This document shows positions 8,192-17,921 of a stretch of 53,372 nucleotides of DNA, in pieces (position 1 is the first letter of the stretch; each line of letters starts with the position of its first letter). The stretch covers positions 1 to 53,372 of the forward strand of contig JAJTGZ010000005.1 in assembly GCA_021299385.1 (NCBI GenBank), in the 5' to 3' direction. The DNA is from Phycisphaeraceae bacterium. GTDB lineage: Bacteria > Planctomycetota > Phycisphaerae > Phycisphaerales > UBA1924. The notes under the pieces were generated by a model. That model was not told the DNA's origin, made no database searches, and worked only from the letters and a program-made list of their open reading frames with translations. Both the position numbers and the translations under genes were made by a program.

Positions 8192-8953
8192 ATGAGCCAC
8201 ACGCGTTACCGCACGATCCTGCTCTTTGGCCCCCCCGGTGCGGGCAAGGGGACGCAAGGAAAAATCCTCGGGCATGTGCCCGGGTTTTACCACCTCTCCT
8301 GCGGGGACGTCTTCCGCAACGTGGATGTCAGCACCCCCCTGGGGCGCACGTTTGTGGAGTATTCCAGCAAGGGCCTGCTCGTGCCCGACGAGCCGACGGT
8401 GCAGATGTGGAGCCAGCACATGCACGCGCGCACGGTCATGGGGATCTACAAGCCCAACGTCGACCTGCTGGTCCTCGACGGCATCCCGCGCAACCCCGCC
8501 CAGGCCAGGCTGCTGGACAAGCACCTCAAGGTCCTGAAAATCGTGCACCTGGTCTGCCGGGATGAGGACAAGATGATCGAGCGCCTCCGCCGGCGGGCCA
8601 TCAAAGAGAACCGCTTTGACGACGCACGCGAGGACGTGATCCGCAAAAGGTGGGAGGTCTACAAGGAAGAGACCTACCCGGTTCTGAAGTTCTACGACAA
8701 ATCGCTGATCGCCGAGGTCGAGGCGATGGACTCGCCCGGTGAAGTGCTCATCAGGGTGCTGAGGGAGATCGTCCCCGTGCAGGACCAGCACTTCGGCAAC
8801 CGCCTCTCGGGCGAGGCCGGGGCCATGGCCACCGACAAGGCCGACAAGGCCACCCTGGCCAAGAAAGACGCACGCGCCCAGGCCATCGACCGGCGCGGCA
8901 ACGCCAACGGGCAGAGCCACTCCGTTCGGAAAAAGCCCGCCAAGCAGCGCTAA
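8192..8953 (+). CDS. adk: Adenylate kinase family protein with basic C-terminal tail
   Basis: 253 residues from ATG 8192, preceded by AGGAG at 8179-8183. The Walker A loop GPPGAGKGT sits at residues 13-21. FYHLSCGDVFR corresponds to the AMP-binding helix and LVLDGIPRNPAQA to the DGFPRT region. RLRRRAIKENRFDDA is a short LID carrying no zinc cysteines, so it is a short-LID form. Residues from about 210 are a Lys/Arg/Ala-rich low-complexity tail (DKADKATLAKKDARAQA...), absent from standard adenylate kinases. The core should catalyse ATP + AMP = 2 ADP; another nucleoside monophosphate substrate cannot be excluded. It ends 4 bp inside the convergent peptidase gene. Confidence 0.85.
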   Translation: MSHTRYRTILLFGPPGAGKGTQGKILGHVPGFYHLSCGDVFRNVDVSTPLGRTFVEYSSKGLLVPDEPTVQMWSQHMHARTVMGIYKPNVDLLVLDGIPRNPAQARLLDKHLKVLKIVHLVCRDEDKMIERLRRRAIKENRFDDAREDVIRKRWEVYKEETYPVLKFYDKSLIAEVEAMDSPGEVLIRVLREIVPVQDQHFGNRLSGEAGAMATDKADKATLAKKDARAQAIDRRGNANGQSHSVRKKPAKQR

Positions 8954-10170
8954 GGGGCATTCTCAGGCTCGGGCTTGACCAAGAGCGCCGCCGCGTTGCG
9001 CCATGAAGCGTCGATCGCCGCCCACGGCTTGCCGAAGGCCTTGGTTGACGCCACGTCCAGCGAATCCCCCTTGCAGACACTGGCGACGAAGGCGTTGCGG
9101 GCCTGTGCGCCGAACTGTTCGGTCTGCCAGGCGAGCATGTCTTCCCCTTGGGTGTAGACGTGGCGGTCGTACTGTTCATCCTCGGGCTTGAGGGGGAAGG
9201 GTGCGATGGCCTCCCACGGGGCGAGCTGGTCTTGTGCGGCCCAGTCGGCGATGGTGCGCTGCCGGGCCTCGGTTGCGCCGGGGCGGTAGTTTGCACTGGC
9301 AAGTTCGGCGATCCCTTCAAGCAGCCACCAGGGGGCGTCTGTCGCGTTTGGCCCGTGTACAAACGTGGCGACGTGGGCATACTCGTGGGCTAGGTACCCC
9401 CTGATATCGCGGACGCTGTCGGGTGTTACCAGCACCTTGATGGCCTCGCCAGGCTCGTTCCAGCCGCCGAGGGGCTCGGTGTAGCTGAGCCAGATCGAGT
9501 GCTGGAGGTGGGCCAGGGAGCGGTAGAGTTTGATCTCCTGCACAACGGTGGGTTTGACACCCAGAAAGTCATCGACGTGCGCCCGGACTTCAGGCATCGC
9601 GGCGCCGGCGATGCTGGCGGTCTTGGCCACAACGGCGTCGGCGGGGTTGAACTTCACACGTGCGCCGGCAAAGGTTGCCGTCGCGGGGTGTTCGGCGGTA
9701 CACCACGCCTCGCCGGCGTAGAGCCATGCGCCGGCCTCGGTGCGGACGAAGACAGCGTCAAACTCGGTCGATCGCGTGCGTTTAGAGGTCGGGAGTTTCC
9801 AGGTCGTCTTCAGCCTGCACACGAAGCGGTCTGGGCCAGAGCCCTGAATCCCTCGGCCAGGCTCGGCTGGAGTGGCCTTGAGTTTGTAGACTTCGACTCG
9901 GTTCTTGACCCAGTCGTCGGCCCAGCGCCCCTGCTCGGTGCGGAAGACCTGGTCCCCCAGCGGGCCGGCTTCGGGGACGACCAGGGCCATGTATGCCGGT
10001 TTGTCTTGGGCCAGAACCGCCCGCTCGATCTGGGTGAGCAGGCCGGCGACCCCCGCAGGAACAGCCGGGGTGGGTGCCTGGGGGGTAGTAGGGGGGGTGG
10101 TGGTTGGCTGACCGTAGAGCGGGGTGATGGGCAACAGGAATGCCAGGATGAGCAGGAACGTGCTGGGCAT
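8950..10170 (-). CDS. Secreted zinc metallopeptidase-like protein (HExxH, peptidase MA-like)
   Basis: 406 residues from ATG 10170. This start gives a clean signal peptide (MPSTFLLILAFLLPITPLYG). An open stretch further upstream lacks one. After a Thr/Pro-rich linker, residues 50-190 resemble an NTF2-like or Cif-like domain. Then comes GYLAHEYAHVATF near residue 260, followed about 20 residues later by LLEGIAELAS. This HEXXH...E pattern is the zinc site of peptidase MA/gluzincin-type enzymes. Function as a periplasmic or secreted peptidase is inferred. It diverges from pstS across about 160 bp. Confidence 0.75.
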   Translation of the reverse strand: MPSTFLLILAFLLPITPLYGQPTTTPPTTPQAPTPAVPAGVAGLLTQIERAVLAQDKPAYMALVVPEAGPLGDQVFRTEQGRWADDWVKNRVEVYKLKATPAEPGRGIQGSGPDRFVCRLKTTWKLPTSKRTRSTEFDAVFVRTEAGAWLYAGEAWCTAEHPATATFAGARVKFNPADAVVAKTASIAGAAMPEVRAHVDDFLGVKPTVVQEIKLYRSLAHLQHSIWLSYTEPLGGWNEPGEAIKVLVTPDSVRDIRGYLAHEYAHVATFVHGPNATDAPWWLLEGIAELASANYRPGATEARQRTIADWAAQDQLAPWEAIAPFPLKPEDEQYDRHVYTQGEDMLAWQTEQFGAQARNAFVASVCKGDSLDVASTKAFGKPWAAIDASWRNAAALLVKPEPENAP

Positions 10171-10333
10171 AGATGTAGGGTAACACCTCCCCTGTATTTG
10201 TTGATGAATCTTCACGGAAGATTAGCGCAGTTAGAGGGCAGAGCAGGGGGGGGGTGTCTACAAAAGGGTGTATTGTTCTGGGCCGGGTGTAATCGGCTCG
10301 GGAAGTTTTCCTCATACGCCTATGGAGTTCATT

Positions 10334-11302
10334 GTGAACAAGTTACTGCTTGCTGGCCTTTCGGTGTTTGGTTGTATGTCGTTGGCTGCCCAAGGTGCAC
10401 CACCGGTTGTGGACTCGGCCTTACCCGTGTACAAGGCCGCTGAGGGGGTCTCCGGCTCGCTCAAGTCGGTCGGTTCCGACACCATGAACAACGTCATGAC
10501 CCACTGGATGGAAGAGTTCAAGAAGTTCTACCCGAACGTTCAGACCTCCCTGGAGGGCAAGGGGAGCAGTACGGCCCCGGCGGCGCTGATCGAGGGCCAG
10601 GCCCAGTTCGGGCCCATGAGCCGCCCGATGAAAAATGACGAGATGGACAAGTTTGAGAAGAAGTTCGGGTACAAGCCGATGGGTATCCGCACGTCGATCG
10701 ACGCGCTAGCGATCTTTGTCCACAAGGATGCGCCCGTCAGCGAGATCACGATGGACCAGGCCAAGGCGATCTTCTCCGTTGAGGGCAAGGACATGACCTG
10801 GGGGGACCTGGGCGTCAAGAACGCCGACTGGGCGAGCAAGCCGATCAGCCTGTACGGGCGCAACAGCGCCTCGGGCACCTACGGCTACTTCAAGGAGCAC
10901 GTGCTGGGCAAGAAGGACTACAAGCCGACGGTCAAGGAGCAGCCCGGCTCATCGGCCGTGGTGCAGGCGATCGCCACCGACAAGTATGCCATGGGTTATT
11001 CGGGGATTGGGTACCGCACGGCCGACGTCAAGGCCCTGAAGGTCAAGAAGGACGACAAGAGCCCCGCGGTCGACCCGACGGCCGAGACCTGCTACGACGG
11101 GAGTTACCCGATCGCCCGGTTCCTGCTGGTGTATGTCAACGCCAAGCCAGGCGAGGCCGTGGACCCGACCCGCGCTGAGTTCATCAAGATGATCTTCAGC
11201 CAGGCCGGGCAGGAGTCGGTGATCAAGGACGGGTACATCCCGGTGACGGCTGAGATTGCCCGCGAGGACCTCAAGAGCCTGGGCATCAAGGCCGGGTTCT
11301 GA
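10334..11302 (+). CDS. pstS: Phosphate ABC transporter substrate-binding protein PstS
   Basis: 322 residues. The start is placed at GTG 10334 because GGAG (10324-10327) lies six bases before it. The ATG at 10322 overlaps that ribosome site and would give four extra residues. The signal peptide is NKLLLAGLSVFGCMSLAAQG. The mature protein shows GSDTMNNVM and GKGSSTAPAAL, with GPMSRPM and YGRNSASGTYGYF, matching phosphate-binding loops of the PstS/PhoU-associated family. It binds phosphate outside the membrane and delivers it to PstCA. First gene of pstSCAB. No Pho-box-like direct repeats were found upstream. Confidence 0.95.
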   Translation: MNKLLLAGLSVFGCMSLAAQGAPPVVDSALPVYKAAEGVSGSLKSVGSDTMNNVMTHWMEEFKKFYPNVQTSLEGKGSSTAPAALIEGQAQFGPMSRPMKNDEMDKFEKKFGYKPMGIRTSIDALAIFVHKDAPVSEITMDQAKAIFSVEGKDMTWGDLGVKNADWASKPISLYGRNSASGTYGYFKEHVLGKKDYKPTVKEQPGSSAVVQAIATDKYAMGYSGIGYRTADVKALKVKKDDKSPAVDPTAETCYDGSYPIARFLLVYVNAKPGEAVDPTRAEFIKMIFSQAGQESVIKDGYIPVTAEIAREDLKSLGIKAGF

Positions 11303-11344
11303 TTGAGGGCCTGTAGCGGGATAAATTCAGACAAGCGCTAGAAG

Positions 11345-11379
11345 CCCGGCGGGTACAACCAGTGCCCGCCGGGTTCTTT
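11345..11379 (+). terminator. Intrinsic terminator-like hairpin after pstS
   Basis: A perfect 9-bp stem, CCCGGCGGG (11345-11353) pairing with CCCGCCGGG (11365-11373), has an 11-base loop and is followed by TTCTTT. It sits between pstS and pstC. It would lower transcription of the transporter genes relative to the abundant binding protein, a common arrangement in pst operons. Confidence 0.75.
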
Positions 11380-11447
11380 GCTGCGGGGGTGTGCCCCGGC
11401 TTGTGGGCCAGTGGTGTTGGGACGGCGGAGGTTCTGGAACAATCGCG

Positions 11448-14246
11448 ATGGCCCGGCGTGTTACCAGTCAGCGTGTGCGGTTTCTTGACGCGGCCAGCCG
11501 TGTGGTGATCACTATCGGGGGTGTGGGGATCGTCGCGGCGGTGCTGGCGATCATGGTGTATCTGGGCGCCAATGTGCTGCCGTTGTTCTCCTCTGGGCGG
11601 CTGGTGGCGGCGCAGACTCGGGGTGTAACACTGGCGGGGGAGCCGGTGCTGGGGGTGATCGATGAGTACCGGGGCGGGACGCTGTTCATGCTGCGCGACG
11701 GGCGGGCGCAGGGGGTGCAGACGGACTCTTGGACGACGTTCGCTCCCGAGGGTGTTGCCGTTGAGGGTGGGAAGGCCTCGGCCATCAGTCAGGTCAACGA
11801 CGCCGGGAGCACGGCGATCGGGCTGGGCGACGGGAGGGTGCAGGTTGTTACCTTCGGGTTTGAGACCGACTTTATTGCACCGGAGGATGCCACGCCCGCG
11901 ATGAAGGCCCTGGAGCGTGGGCAGCGGCTGACGCTGGATGCGGGGTACGTGGAGATGACACCGCAGCGGCAGTTGCGGCGGACAGTGCCCAAGGTCGTAG
12001 CCACGGCCCCGGTAGAGTTGGGGGCGGGGTCTGGTGGCGTTGAGCGGATCGACTTTCGAGCCTCCAGCGGGGCGCAATACCTGGTGGTGCTGCGTGGTGA
12101 TGGGACGCTGGTCTTCAACACCGTCTCGATCACTCGGCCGCTGGGTGGTGGGAAGCCGCGGACCCGGCTGGAGAGTGAGGTGATCCCGTTTGCGTCGCCC
12201 AAGGGTCTGCCGGCGGTGCCGGACTACCTGTTTGCCAAAGACGGCGGGACGCAGGTGCTGGCGATCTGGAACGACGGGACGGTGCAGCGGTATACCAAGC
12301 CGCTGGGCGAGCAATGGCAGCTTGGCGAGACAACGGACGTGCTGCCGGAGGGGGGCAGGACGATCACCGCCGCGCGGATGCTGCTCGGGAGCAGGACGCT
12401 GGTGCTGGGCGACAGTGCCGGCGAGGTGCGCGGCGTGTTCGCGGCCCGCAGCGGGACGATGCGGACGCCCGACGGGGAGGTGCTCGTCGTGGCCCACCGG
12501 TTTGAGACTGGGTACGGCCTGCCGATCACGGCTATTGGCAACTCGATGCGCGACCGGTGCTTTGTCGTCGGCGATGGGGGTGGGAACCTGGTCGTCTGGC
12601 ACATGACCAGCGGCAAGGAGATCGTGCGCCTGGCGCGGGCACTGCCGGGGGCGATCGCGCTGGCGTCGGTGGCGCCGAAACTCGACGGCCTGGGCGCGAT
12701 CGATGCGCAGGGGAAGATGGTGAGCATCGCGATGGGGGTGGGGCATCCGGAGGCGTCGGTGCGTGCGCTGTTTGGGCGGGTGTGGTACGAGGGGGACCCT
12801 GCACCGGCGTTTACGTACCAGGCGAGCACGGGGGAGGACACGGCCGAGACGAAGTATTCCAAGGTGCCGTTGATCTTTGGGACGATCAAGGCGACGCTCT
12901 ATGCGATGCTCTTTGCGGTGCCGATCGCGCTGCTGGCGGCGTTGTACACCAGCGAGTTCCTGCACCCGAGGGTGAAGAACGGGATCAAGCCCGTCATCGA
13001 GATGATGGCGTCGTTGCCATCGGTGGTGCTGGGGTTTTTGGCGGCGATCGTGATCGCGCCGATTTTTCGCGACATCCTGCCGGGGGTGCTCACGTCGCTG
13101 CTGGTGGTGCCCGCGGCGGTGCTGACGGGCGCGTACCTGTGGCAGTTGGTGCCGATCCGTGTGGCCAGCCGGCTCTCGAACGTGCAGCACCTGCTGCTGG
13201 TGGTCGTGATCGTGCTGGTTGCGGGTGTGGCGTCGATCGGCCTTGGGCGGGCAGCGCAGGGGGTGCTCTTTACGCCGACGGCTGATGAGCAGTTGGTGAT
13301 GGCTGGGAGCACGCGGGTGGTGCCCAGGGCAGAGTGGCCCGAGTCGTTGCGGGACGTGCGGTCGCTGAGCGCCGAGCAGGCGAGGCCTTTCCGTGGGGAG
13401 GGTTTTTATTACCGCGATGGTGGGCTGGTGCGGCCGGTGGGGGATATCCGCGAGCCGGCGACGGCACAGCTGATCGCGATCAACGGCCTGGACAGGGCGG
13501 ATATGCGGCTGTGGCTGGACGGGGTGATCGGCGGGCCGTGGCCGGGGTGGATACTGGTGATGACCGCGCCGGGATTGATCCTGACGGTGCTGCTGCGGGC
13601 GCGGTTTGTTGATCCGTTCGTGCAGGCGCTGCCGTTTGCGCGTGTGGGGATATCGGCGGCGCTGCTGGAGTTGGGCAAGTTCGTGGGGACGCTGGTGGTG
13701 GGGCTGGGTGTGGCCGGGGTGCTGGCGTGGGTAGTCACGGCGTCGGGGCTTGATCCGCGCGATTCGATCCTCGGCTCGTACACGCAGCGAAACACGCTGG
13801 TGGTCGGGATCGTGATGGGCTTTGCGGTTATCCCGATCATTTACACCATCAGCGAGGACGCCCTCTCGGCGGTGCCGGGGCAGCTGCGCTCGGCGAGCCT
13901 GGGGTGCGGGGCGACGCGGTGGCAGACGGCCACGCGGGTGGTGCTGCCGATCGCGCTGTCGGGCATTTTCTCGGCCGTGATGATCGGGCTTGGGCGTGCA
14001 GCCGGTGAGACGATGATCGTGCTGATGGCAACGGGCAATACGCCTGGGATGAGCATGAACATCTTCAGCGGGTTCCGCACTTTGGCGGCGAACATTGCCG
14101 TTGAGATGCCCGAGGCGTCTAAGGCGAGCACGCACTATTACGTGCTCTTCTTGGGTGCGTTGTGCCTGTTCGCGTTGACGTTTGTGGTCAACACCCTGGC
14201 CGAGTTTGTCCGCATCCGTGTGCGGCGGAGGTCGGCTGCGCTATGA
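11448..14246 (+). CDS. pstC: Phosphate ABC transporter permease PstC, giant form
   Basis: 932 residues from ATG 11448 (MARRVTSQRVRF). One N-terminal helix (about 17-43) is followed by about 400 residues of repeated beta-strand motifs (GTLFMLRDG, VLAIWNDGTVQRY, LVLGDSAGEVRG, CFVVGDGGGNLVVW), which look like a beta-propeller. The inner-membrane permease domain starts near residue 472 (LIFGTIKATLYAMLFAVPIALLAAL). Another insert (about residues 600-705) separates its helices. The C-terminal EAA-type loop is GCGATRWQTATRVVLPIALSG. E. coli PstC is about 320 residues; long versions exist in some Gram-negatives. It overlaps pstA by ATGA, implying translational coupling. Confidence 0.9.
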   Translation: MARRVTSQRVRFLDAASRVVITIGGVGIVAAVLAIMVYLGANVLPLFSSGRLVAAQTRGVTLAGEPVLGVIDEYRGGTLFMLRDGRAQGVQTDSWTTFAPEGVAVEGGKASAISQVNDAGSTAIGLGDGRVQVVTFGFETDFIAPEDATPAMKALERGQRLTLDAGYVEMTPQRQLRRTVPKVVATAPVELGAGSGGVERIDFRASSGAQYLVVLRGDGTLVFNTVSITRPLGGGKPRTRLESEVIPFASPKGLPAVPDYLFAKDGGTQVLAIWNDGTVQRYTKPLGEQWQLGETTDVLPEGGRTITAARMLLGSRTLVLGDSAGEVRGVFAARSGTMRTPDGEVLVVAHRFETGYGLPITAIGNSMRDRCFVVGDGGGNLVVWHMTSGKEIVRLARALPGAIALASVAPKLDGLGAIDAQGKMVSIAMGVGHPEASVRALFGRVWYEGDPAPAFTYQASTGEDTAETKYSKVPLIFGTIKATLYAMLFAVPIALLAALYTSEFLHPRVKNGIKPVIEMMASLPSVVLGFLAAIVIAPIFRDILPGVLTSLLVVPAAVLTGAYLWQLVPIRVASRLSNVQHLLLVVVIVLVAGVASIGLGRAAQGVLFTPTADEQLVMAGSTRVVPRAEWPESLRDVRSLSAEQARPFRGEGFYYRDGGLVRPVGDIREPATAQLIAINGLDRADMRLWLDGVIGGPWPGWILVMTAPGLILTVLLRARFVDPFVQALPFARVGISAALLELGKFVGTLVVGLGVAGVLAWVVTASGLDPRDSILGSYTQRNTLVVGIVMGFAVIPIIYTISEDALSAVPGQLRSASLGCGATRWQTATRVVLPIALSGIFSAVMIGLGRAAGETMIVLMATGNTPGMSMNIFSGFRTLAANIAVEMPEASKASTHYYVLFLGALCLFALTFVVNTLAEFVRIRVRRRSAAL

Positions 14247-16693
14247 CAACGGGGATGCCGGGCAATCTCGATCCAGCCGTGCCGCAGGCCGCGGGAGGGA
14301 AGTGGAACGCCCGCTCTCGTTCGACGCCGTTGGCGGCGCGTGGGGAGCCGATGGTCTGGCTCACCGGGGGGGCGCTGGCGGTCTGTGCGATCATGGTGGT
14401 GGGGCTGCTGGCGATCGTGCTCTTTGGGGGTCTGCGTACGTTCTGGCCCAGGCCGATTGAGTTGGTGAAACTTGTGGGCGTTGGTGGGAAGCCGGGTGAG
14501 GTTTTCTTGGGCACGGTTGTGCGGACGGATAGTTACACGCCCGACCCGACGGAGCGTGCGCGGATCAAGGCTCTGGCCCAGGCCGGGGCGTTGGCCCCTG
14601 ATGCTGTTGATTCCGACGGGCTGCCAATACGCCGGCTGTACCGCGTTGGGAACAAGGAGTTTCGTGAGCAGCCCTTCAAGTGGGTGCCGGTCTACCAGAT
14701 CGCCAGCACGAGCCTTGAGCCGAGCGCGACGCTGCTGGAGCGTCGGGCCTGGGGCGTGTGGCACGGGTTCCCGACGGCGACGGTGCAGATCGTGGAGAAG
14801 GAAGTGCCCGGGCCAGCCTCGGCGGTTGTCAAGGCCGAGGTGGCCGGGGGCGACGGGGCTCGCGTAGAGCGGGAGGTAGTCGGCGAGGGTGCCGGGGGGA
14901 GGGTGCTGGTGCGTGAGAAGCGCACGTGGGAGGGCACGCCGGAGGTTGTGATGCAGGCGTTTTTGGCCCAGCACCCCTCGGCCGTGGGGCGGGCGGCGGA
15001 GATCGCCAGGCTCAAGGAGGTTGAGATCGGGCAGATCAACCTGGGGCTGGAGGCCGAGCGCCTGCGGGTGCGCGATGCGGAGATCGCGCTGGCCCGCTCG
15101 GAGTTCGGTGGGGCCGATGGGCTGCTGGGGGAGGGTTTGGCCGGGGTGGTGGTGGTGGTGGCCTCGGCCACCACGGCGTTGGTGTGCATCGGTGCGTTGG
15201 TGGCTCGCCTGCGGGCGCGGAAGCCCGTTGAGCAGGGGTTCTTGCCTGAGCCAGACCGGCGCGGGGCGTTGATCAACGCGCTGCTGCTGACGGTGGGGCT
15301 GGGCCTCGGGCTGCTGGCTTATGCGGAGAACCCGTGGGCGGCAAGGAAGGTTACCGCTCAGGATGTGCAGGCTGTGCGGGCGAGCGCGGAGCAGGAGATC
15401 GCCCGGCTTAACGGCCGGTACCGGGAGGTGCAACGCGAGATCGCCCAGGTGGACACCCTGGACGACCAGTGGCGTGTGGTCTTTACCGAGCCGAGCACGG
15501 GGCGGTTTGCACCCGTACGGCAGACCGAGCCGGACCAGCCGATGCGCATCTCGGCGGTGGTGCGTGCGGTGCAGCCCAACGGGATGAGTTTCCTCGGCAA
15601 GTTGGGTGTGTACCTCAGCCGGTGGGGTGAGTTTTTGTTCGACGTGCCCCGCGAGGCGAACACCGAGGGTGGGATTTATCCGGTCATCTTCGGGACTGTT
15701 GCGTTGACGATTTTGCTTTCGATCGTGGTGGTGCCGTTGGGTGTGATCGCGGCGTTGTACCTGCGTGAGTATGCCAAGCAGGGCGCGCTGACGTCGCTGA
15801 TCCGGATAGCGATCAACAACCTGGCGGGCGTGCCGAGCATCGTGTTTGGTGTCTTTGGCCTGGGGTTCTTTGTCTACACGGTTGGTGCGTTTGTGGATAC
15901 CGGCTCGGGGGTGCTGCCGGGTGAGCGTGTGTCGCTGCTTGGGGTGGTCGATACGCGGCAGGTGGTGGCGTGGTGGGTCGGCGTGCTGCTGATGGGTGGC
16001 CTGGTGGTGGGTGCGGTGCTGATGGGGAACCTGGCGACGCCCGTGCCGGGCAAGCACGCAACGCGGCTGCAAGAGAACGTGGGGAAGATCGCCTTTGGCG
16101 CGTGGTGCCTGGCGTCGCTGGGGTCGTTGGCGTTGCTGGCGTACACGCCGTATTTCCGCGGGTTCTTTGAGGCGCGTGCCCCGTCGCCGACGTTCGCATC
16201 CAAGGGGATGCTCTGGAGCGCCGCGACGCTGGCGCTGCTGACGCTGCCCGTGGTGATCGTGGCAACGGAAGAGGCGATCGCTGCGGTGCCCCGGACGATG
16301 CGTGAGGGGAGTTACGGGTGCGGGGCGAGCAAGTGGCAGACGATGCAGCGGATCGTGCTGCCGCGGGCGATGCCGGGGATCATGACGGGGATGATCCTGG
16401 CGATGGCGCGCGGCGCCGGCGAGGTAGCCCCGCTGATGCTCGTCGGTGCGGTCAAGCTGGCCGAGAGTTTGCCAGTGGACGGCAACGTGCCGTTTGTGCA
16501 CCTTGACCGCCCATTCATGCACCTGGGGTTCCATATCTACGACGTTGGCTTCCAAAGCCCCGACAGCGAGGCCGCACGCCCGGTGGTCTGGTGCACAACG
16601 CTGGTGCTGATCGTTGTGGTCGTTGCGCTGAACATCACCGCCATCCGCATCCGCTCGAACCTGCGGCGGAAGTTCCTGGGGGAGGCGTTCTGA
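14243..16693 (+). CDS. pstA: Phosphate ABC transporter permease PstA, giant form
   Basis: 816 residues; its ATG (14243) overlaps the pstC stop. An N-terminal helix lies at about 40-65. A soluble domain to about residue 290 includes a helical [23 protein letters not shown] stretch. Two more helices (about 296-320 and 335-355) and a second soluble segment precede the permease domain from about residue 477 ([21 protein letters not shown]). The EAA-type loop that docks with PstB is [21 protein letters not shown], then [14 protein letters not shown], typical of PstA. About 500 residues longer than E. coli PstA. It pairs with PstC as the phosphate channel. Confidence 0.9.
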   Translation: MTTGMPGNLDPAVPQAAGGKWNARSRSTPLAARGEPMVWLTGGALAVCAIMVVGLLAIVLFGGLRTFWPRPIELVKLVGVGGKPGEVFLGTVVRTDSYTPDPTERARIKALAQAGALAPDAVDSDGLPIRRLYRVGNKEFREQPFKWVPVYQIASTSLEPSATLLERRAWGVWHGFPTATVQIVEKEVPGPASAVVKAEVAGGDGARVEREVVGEGAGGRVLVREKRTWEGTPEVVMQAFLAQHPSAVGRAAEIARLKEVEIGQINLGLEAERLRVRDAEIALARSEFGGADGLLGEGLAGVVVVVASATTALVCIGALVARLRARKPVEQGFLPEPDRRGALINALLLTVGLGLGLLAYAENPWAARKVTAQDVQAVRASAEQEIARLNGRYREVQREIAQVDTLDDQWRVVFTEPSTGRFAPVRQTEPDQPMRISAVVRAVQPNGMSFLGKLGVYLSRWGEFLFDVPREANTEGGIYPVIFGTVALTILLSIVVVPLGVIAALYLREYAKQGALTSLIRIAINNLAGVPSIVFGVFGLGFFVYTVGAFVDTGSGVLPGERVSLLGVVDTRQVVAWWVGVLLMGGLVVGAVLMGNLATPVPGKHATRLQENVGKIAFGAWCLASLGSLALLAYTPYFRGFFEARAPSPTFASKGMLWSAATLALLTLPVVIVATEEAIAAVPRTMREGSYGCGASKWQTMQRIVLPRAMPGIMTGMILAMARGAGEVAPLMLVGAVKLAESLPVDGNVPFVHLDRPFMHLGFHIYDVGFQSPDSEAARPVVWCTTLVLIVVVVALNITAIRIRSNLRRKFLGEAF

Positions 16694-16734
16694 TGAAGCA
16701 CGTGCGTCCGACTGGCCGCGAGCAGAAACCATGA
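16693..16734 (+). CDS. 13-codon mini-ORF bridging pstA and pstB
   Basis: Reads [13 protein letters not shown] and stop. Its ATG (16693-16695) overlaps the last base of the pstA stop as TGATG. Its own stop overlaps the pstB ATG as ATGA (16731-16734). A very strong purine-rich site, GGGGGAGG (16677-16684), sits eight bases before its ATG, better than anything just before pstB. It may pass ribosomes from pstA to pstB by termination-reinitiation. That it is translated is inference. Confidence 0.4.
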   Translation: MKHVRPTGREQKP

Positions 16735-17792
16735 GCCTTGAAAGCACAGAACAGGTTGACACGTTCCAAGCCCGGCGTGAGATAGACCGGCTTATTGTTC
16801 ACCCGAATTTCGTCCCACCAACCCCTGCGACAGAGCACCCAACGATGCCGACGGACCAACCCAAGCAAACCGCCAGCGCCGAGCCTGCGGCCGCACCGGC
16901 TGGCGGTCTGACGGCTGGCGCTGCCCAGCCCCCGGCTGCCGGGCTGCTCTACCCCCGCACGGGGCCGACGGATTTTCTTGAGTGCGTGCGTCTGGGGCAC
17001 CCCTACCCGCCGGCGGTGCACGCGGCACTCGGGCGCGAGAAGCCCCTGCTAGAGGTCCAGGACTTTTCGCTCTTCTACGGCCAGTCCAGGGCACTCTACA
17101 GCATCAACATGTCGATCCCCAACAAGAAGGTTACAGCGATGATCGGCCCATCCGGCTGCGGCAAGAGCACGCTGCTGCGGTCGATCAACCGCCTCAACGA
17201 CCTGATCGATTCGGTGAGCGTTACGGGGGACATGCTTCTGTCGGGGCGGAGTGTCTATGCGCCCAACGTTGATGTGATCGATATCCGCAAACGCATCGGG
17301 ATGGTCTTTCAGAAGTCCAACCCATTCCCGATGAGCATCTTTGAGAACGTGGTCTATTCGCTGCGCATCGACGGCGAGCGGCGCAAGGGCGTGCTGGAGC
17401 AGACGTGCGAGAAGGCCCTGCGTGCCGCGGCGTTGTGGAACGAGGTCAAGGACCGCCTGAAGGAATCAGCCCTGGGCCTGTCGGGCGGTCAGCAGCAGCG
17501 GATTTGTATCGCGCGGGCGATCGCCGCCGAGCCGGAGGTGCTGCTGATGGACGAGCCGTGCAGCGCGCTGGACCCGATCGCAACGCTGAAGGTCGAGGAG
17601 TTCATCCGCGAGATCGCCGGTCGGATCACGGTGGTGATCGTTACGCACAACATGCAGCAGGCCGCGCGGGTGAGCGATTACACGGCGTTTATGTACCTTG
17701 GCCGGCTTGTTGAGTTTGGCCCGACGGCGGACATCTTCCAGAAACCCAAGCTGCCCGAGACGGAGCAGTATGTAACCGGGCGGTTTGGCTAA
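16731..17792 (+). CDS. pstB: Phosphate ABC transporter ATP-binding protein PstB
   Basis: 353 residues. The ATPase hydrolyses ATP at the cytoplasmic face of PstCA. Walker A is GPSGCGKST (near residue 138), preceded by the PstB hallmark [33 protein letters not shown] is the PstB-specific Q-loop. The ABC signature is LSGGQQQR (near 250), Walker [13 protein letters not shown], and the switch His is in VTHNMQQA. The first about 100 residues are an Ala/Pro/Thr-rich extension not seen in E. coli PstB (257 residues). A downstream ATG at 16844 is an alternative start. No phoU follows. Confidence 0.96.
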   Translation: MSLESTEQVDTFQARREIDRLIVHPNFVPPTPATEHPTMPTDQPKQTASAEPAAAPAGGLTAGAAQPPAAGLLYPRTGPTDFLECVRLGHPYPPAVHAALGREKPLLEVQDFSLFYGQSRALYSINMSIPNKKVTAMIGPSGCGKSTLLRSINRLNDLIDSVSVTGDMLLSGRSVYAPNVDVIDIRKRIGMVFQKSNPFPMSIFENVVYSLRIDGERRKGVLEQTCEKALRAAALWNEVKDRLKESALGLSGGQQQRICIARAIAAEPEVLLMDEPCSALDPIATLKVEEFIREIAGRITVVIVTHNMQQAARVSDYTAFMYLGRLVEFGPTADIFQKPKLPETEQYVTGRFG

Positions 17793-17817
17793 GAGGTTGA
17801 TACAGAAGGCCAAAGAT

Positions 17818-17860
17818 GCGGGCTGGAAGCCCGCTCCACCAATATCTAGCCCGCTCCACC
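17818..17860. repeat. REP-like hairpin plus half copy after pstB
   Basis: A 7-bp inverted repeat, GCGGGCT-GGA-AGCCCGC (17818-17834), is followed by TCCACC, then a spacer and a second AGCCCGCTCCACC half. On the minus strand each reads GGTGGAGCGGGCT, the same head as the REP units embedded in valS and in the 43-48 kb repeats. It lies in the 129-bp gap between convergent pstB and queC, where it may also act as a bidirectional terminator. Confidence 0.65.
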
Positions 17861-17921
17861 AAGTTTGGAGTCGGCCACAGGGCTCTGAGACCGTCTGTAT
17901 GAGGGCCGGGTGTATGCAGGT

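Noticed and set aside
11286-14135. 949-residue minus-strand reading frame
   Set aside because: Arg/His/Pro-rich shadow of pstC; GC-rich coding DNA often leaves the complement open.
14138-16762. 874-residue minus-strand reading frame
   Set aside because: Antisense shadow of pstA with low-complexity composition.
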